8,341 nt of DNA from Alphaproteobacteria bacterium. Its GTDB lineage: Bacteria > Pseudomonadota > Alphaproteobacteria > Micavibrionales > Micavibrionaceae. The notes beneath the pieces are model-generated. The model saw only the letters and a program-made list of their open reading frames with translations, was not told the DNA's origin and ran no database searches. The stretch spans positions 1 through 8,341 of the forward strand of contig JAJFGT010000084.1 of NCBI GenBank assembly GCA_021776015.1. Direction: 5' to 3'. A program made the translations under genes and the position numbers. Below, piece by piece: positions 5,996 through 8,341 of this stretch (position 1 is the first letter of the stretch; each line of letters begins with the position of its first letter).

Positions 5996-7198
5996 AACTC
6001 AAGTGTTATTAATAACACATACCGTACAGCCGTTTTATCAAATATTAATGAAGACGGTACATTTAAACAAGGCACTATCACAAATGCCGAAGGCATCTCA
6101 ACATCTAGATATATAAAAGATACCCATGGTCATCATATGATTGCTATGCAAATGCCCCATGGAGACATTGAGTTTTGGCAACAAACAGATAGCATCCATA
6201 ATGTTGGTAATGATTTTAGAGCAATGGGTTTTGAGCGCCGAAATATAGATGGGACAGTCTATCTTGATACAAATCGACAACCATCTGTATTTATAGCCTT
6301 TCCTGGGAATACAGGCACAGATAAGGATAATTTAACCATCAATGAATTATTTTCTGGTGAAGTTATGCAAGAACGTTATATGAACGTCGAAAGCTTTGCT
6401 GATGATGTGGTTATGGGGATGCAAAAACGTGCAGAACTAAACAATCATGATATGCCAGATGTTACAGTTGGAACTCATTCAGTAGGTGCAATGGCTCTGG
6501 GTGTTGCACCCTACATCAAAGATAAATATGGTATAGAGAATACAAAAACTTTCCTTGTTGAACCTGTTGGTGCTGGGCAAACCTTAGAACAATTAAGTGC
6601 ATTAAACGCTATAAAATATTATGGAGAAGACCCAACACTTGATCAAATAAACATTGTTGCCAATAGGCTGTCTGAAAATGTTGTAAGCATCCGTGCAGAC
6701 GATGATACTATTTTCTCTACACTTCCCATCGGAGATGAACAATATGATAATGCCATGGTTGGTGAAACTTATCGCTATACATCAGAGGATAGCTTAAAAG
6801 AGACAATCCCTTGGTTTAGGATAGATGATCACAAACTATCCTCCGTTGGAAAAGCTCTTATGATGCATGGAAAAAATGCTCTAGTCCGAACAGAAACTAA
6901 CGATTTAACAGGATCACAGATTTTAGAGGGCGGTGGACTTCTTGGTGGGTTTGAAAAATGGTTCTCTGAAATTAAAACAATGCTTTTTCAAGCCGCACTT
7001 CCTCTTCTCAAGTTAGTTTTCAATCAAGAAGCATCTGATCTACAGCAAAAAGATCCTTCCCTCGAACATCAGAGCTTTTATAATATGAGAGATGATCTTA
7101 TGTATGACAATAGCGCTAGCTCTAATTTAGTAGAGAAAAGGGAGGCTTTAACAATTAAAGATACATACACTCCCAATTTTGCACCTCTACCTGTATAA
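5978..7198 (+). CDS. Uncharacterised protein, probable lipase-like alpha/beta hydrolase
   Basis: I do not recognise this 406-residue protein as a named family member. Its central part follows the class-3 lipase layout: a hydrophobic strand ending in IAFPGNTGT (106-114), where lipases have AFRGT; a helix; then VTVGTHSVGAMALG (162-175), a nucleophile-elbow-like site with Ser168, but Thr166 replaces the usual first Gly of GxSxG. FLVEPVGAG (192-200) resembles the lipase FGxPRVG strand, VVSIRADDDTIFSTLP (235-250) offers the acid (Asp241-243), and DDHKLSSV (283-290) offers His285. No signal peptide is seen. Residues 325-350 could form an amphipathic helix. A shared, effector-like or membrane-acting esterase role is inference only. 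The first in-frame ATG is used, but its ribosome binding site is poor. It is divergent from secY and runs head-on toward the 5S gene. Confidence 0.8.
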   Translation: MDICIPNSSVINNTYRTAVLSNINEDGTFKQGTITNAEGISTSRYIKDTHGHHMIAMQMPHGDIEFWQQTDSIHNVGNDFRAMGFERRNIDGTVYLDTNRQPSVFIAFPGNTGTDKDNLTINELFSGEVMQERYMNVESFADDVVMGMQKRAELNNHDMPDVTVGTHSVGAMALGVAPYIKDKYGIENTKTFLVEPVGAGQTLEQLSALNAIKYYGEDPTLDQINIVANRLSENVVSIRADDDTIFSTLPIGDEQYDNAMVGETYRYTSEDSLKETIPWFRIDDHKLSSVGKALMMHGKNALVRTETNDLTGSQILEGGGLLGGFEKWFSEIKTMLFQAALPLLKLVFNQEASDLQQKDPSLEHQSFYNMRDDLMYDNSASSNLVEKREALTIKDTYTPNFAPLPV

Positions 7199-7334
7199 AT
7201 TTATTCAAATATTAGTGTATATGCATGAAAATTAAATAACGAACATATCAAAGATAAATAATAAAAGAATGTCTATGTAAGATTGGGTAAGCTATCGAAA
7301 TAAGTATATAGAAATTATAGAATGGGTTTTGAAG
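7199..7334. other. Convergent intergenic region between the hydrolase-like gene and 5S rRNA
   Basis: These 136 very AT-rich bases separate a plus-strand gene from a minus-strand rRNA operon that point at each other. No GC-rich hairpin with a T-run is visible on either strand, and no tRNA gene follows the 5S gene. Termination signals for both units are therefore not identified. Confidence 0.5.
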
Positions 7335-7466
7335 ACTTGGCAGCGACCTACTCTCCCGTGACTTAAGTCAAAGTACCATCGGCGCTAGGGTTTTTCACGA
7401 TCCTGTTCGGGATGGGAAGGGGTGTTTCACTCCTGCTATAACCACCAAGTCATCAAAAACCATTCT
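7319..7466 (-). other. Extended precursor stem around 5S rRNA
   Basis: Helix I of the 5S RNA continues into the flanks. Positions 7445-7466 and 7319-7340 are complementary over 22 bases with two mismatches, and a few more pairs follow. In the transcript this makes a long stem closing the 5S precursor. Such stems are normal substrates for rRNA maturation nucleases. Confidence 0.7.
7335..7450 (-). rRNA. rrf: 5S ribosomal RNA
   Basis: On the minus strand the gene begins ACTTGGTGGTTATAGC and ends GTCGCTGCCAAGT, so its ends pair to form helix I. Inside are the highly conserved CCCATCCCGAACAGG segment and the GGGAGAGTAGG segment of 5S rRNA. The length of about 116 bases is normal. It follows the 23S gene by about 130 bases, as the last gene of an rRNA operon. 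Exact ends are estimated from helix I. Confidence 0.96.
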
Positions 7467-7580
7467 GTAATATAGTTGGGCATAGGTTATGTGTAACATA
7501 AATTATTATTTGTCTAGTCAATCAACAATGCTGAGTTCAAAGCTTCAATAATCCAGTGAGCTTATCACTGAGTATGAAGT
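7467..7580 (-). other. 23S-5S internal transcribed spacer
   Basis: The spacer holds no tRNA gene. It contains two small perfect hairpins: CAGTGA/TCACTG at 7554-7570 and TTATGT/ACATAA at 7487-7501. These may assist processing of the primary transcript. Confidence 0.6.

Positions 7581-8341
<761 letters not shown>

Noticed and set aside
7199..7334. tRNA gene downstream of 5S
   Set aside because: Many alphaproteobacteria have tRNA-fMet here, but no cloverleaf or T-loop sequence is visible.

Overview
The window looks like part of the chromosome of an AT-rich alphaproteobacterium. The support is the gene order secY-adk-rpsM-rpsK-rpoA-rplQ, an RpoA that opens with an alphaproteobacterial-style NWQEMIKP motif, a short-lid adenylate kinase, and a 23S/5S rRNA sequence of proteobacterial type. 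The low GC content would suit a host-associated lineage such as the Holosporales or Rickettsiales, but that placement is inference.

Layout. Positions 1-825 hold a tandem array of group I truncated globins on the minus strand: two complete genes and the first codons of a third that runs off the left edge. Positions 1072-5738 carry the end of the spc operon and the alpha operon on the minus strand, in transcription order secY, adk, rpsM, rpsK, rpoA and rplQ. A strong consensus-like promoter lies between adk and rpsM, and a second candidate lies between rpoA and rplQ, so the block probably forms several overlapping transcription units. Positions 5978-7198 hold the only plus-strand gene, an unassigned 406-residue protein. 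Its motifs fit a class-3-lipase-like alpha/beta hydrolase with a Ser-Asp-His triad. Positions 7335-8341 hold a 5S rRNA gene and the 3' part of a 23S rRNA gene on the minus strand.

How it fits together. The minus-strand block is core machinery for translation, transcription and protein export. The globin genes lie directly downstream of rplQ but have their own promoter-like region with a palindrome over the -10 element, so they may respond to oxygen or nitrogen oxides independently. secY is the first gene of its block here. Its usual upstream neighbour rplO is absent, replaced by the divergent hydrolase-like gene and the end of an rRNA operon, which marks a rearrangement breakpoint in the usual ribosomal protein cluster.

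The points most worth a second look are the globin triplication, the hydrolase-like orphan gene between secY and the rRNA operon, and the split of the spc cluster. No CRISPR array, insertion sequence or tRNA gene was seen.
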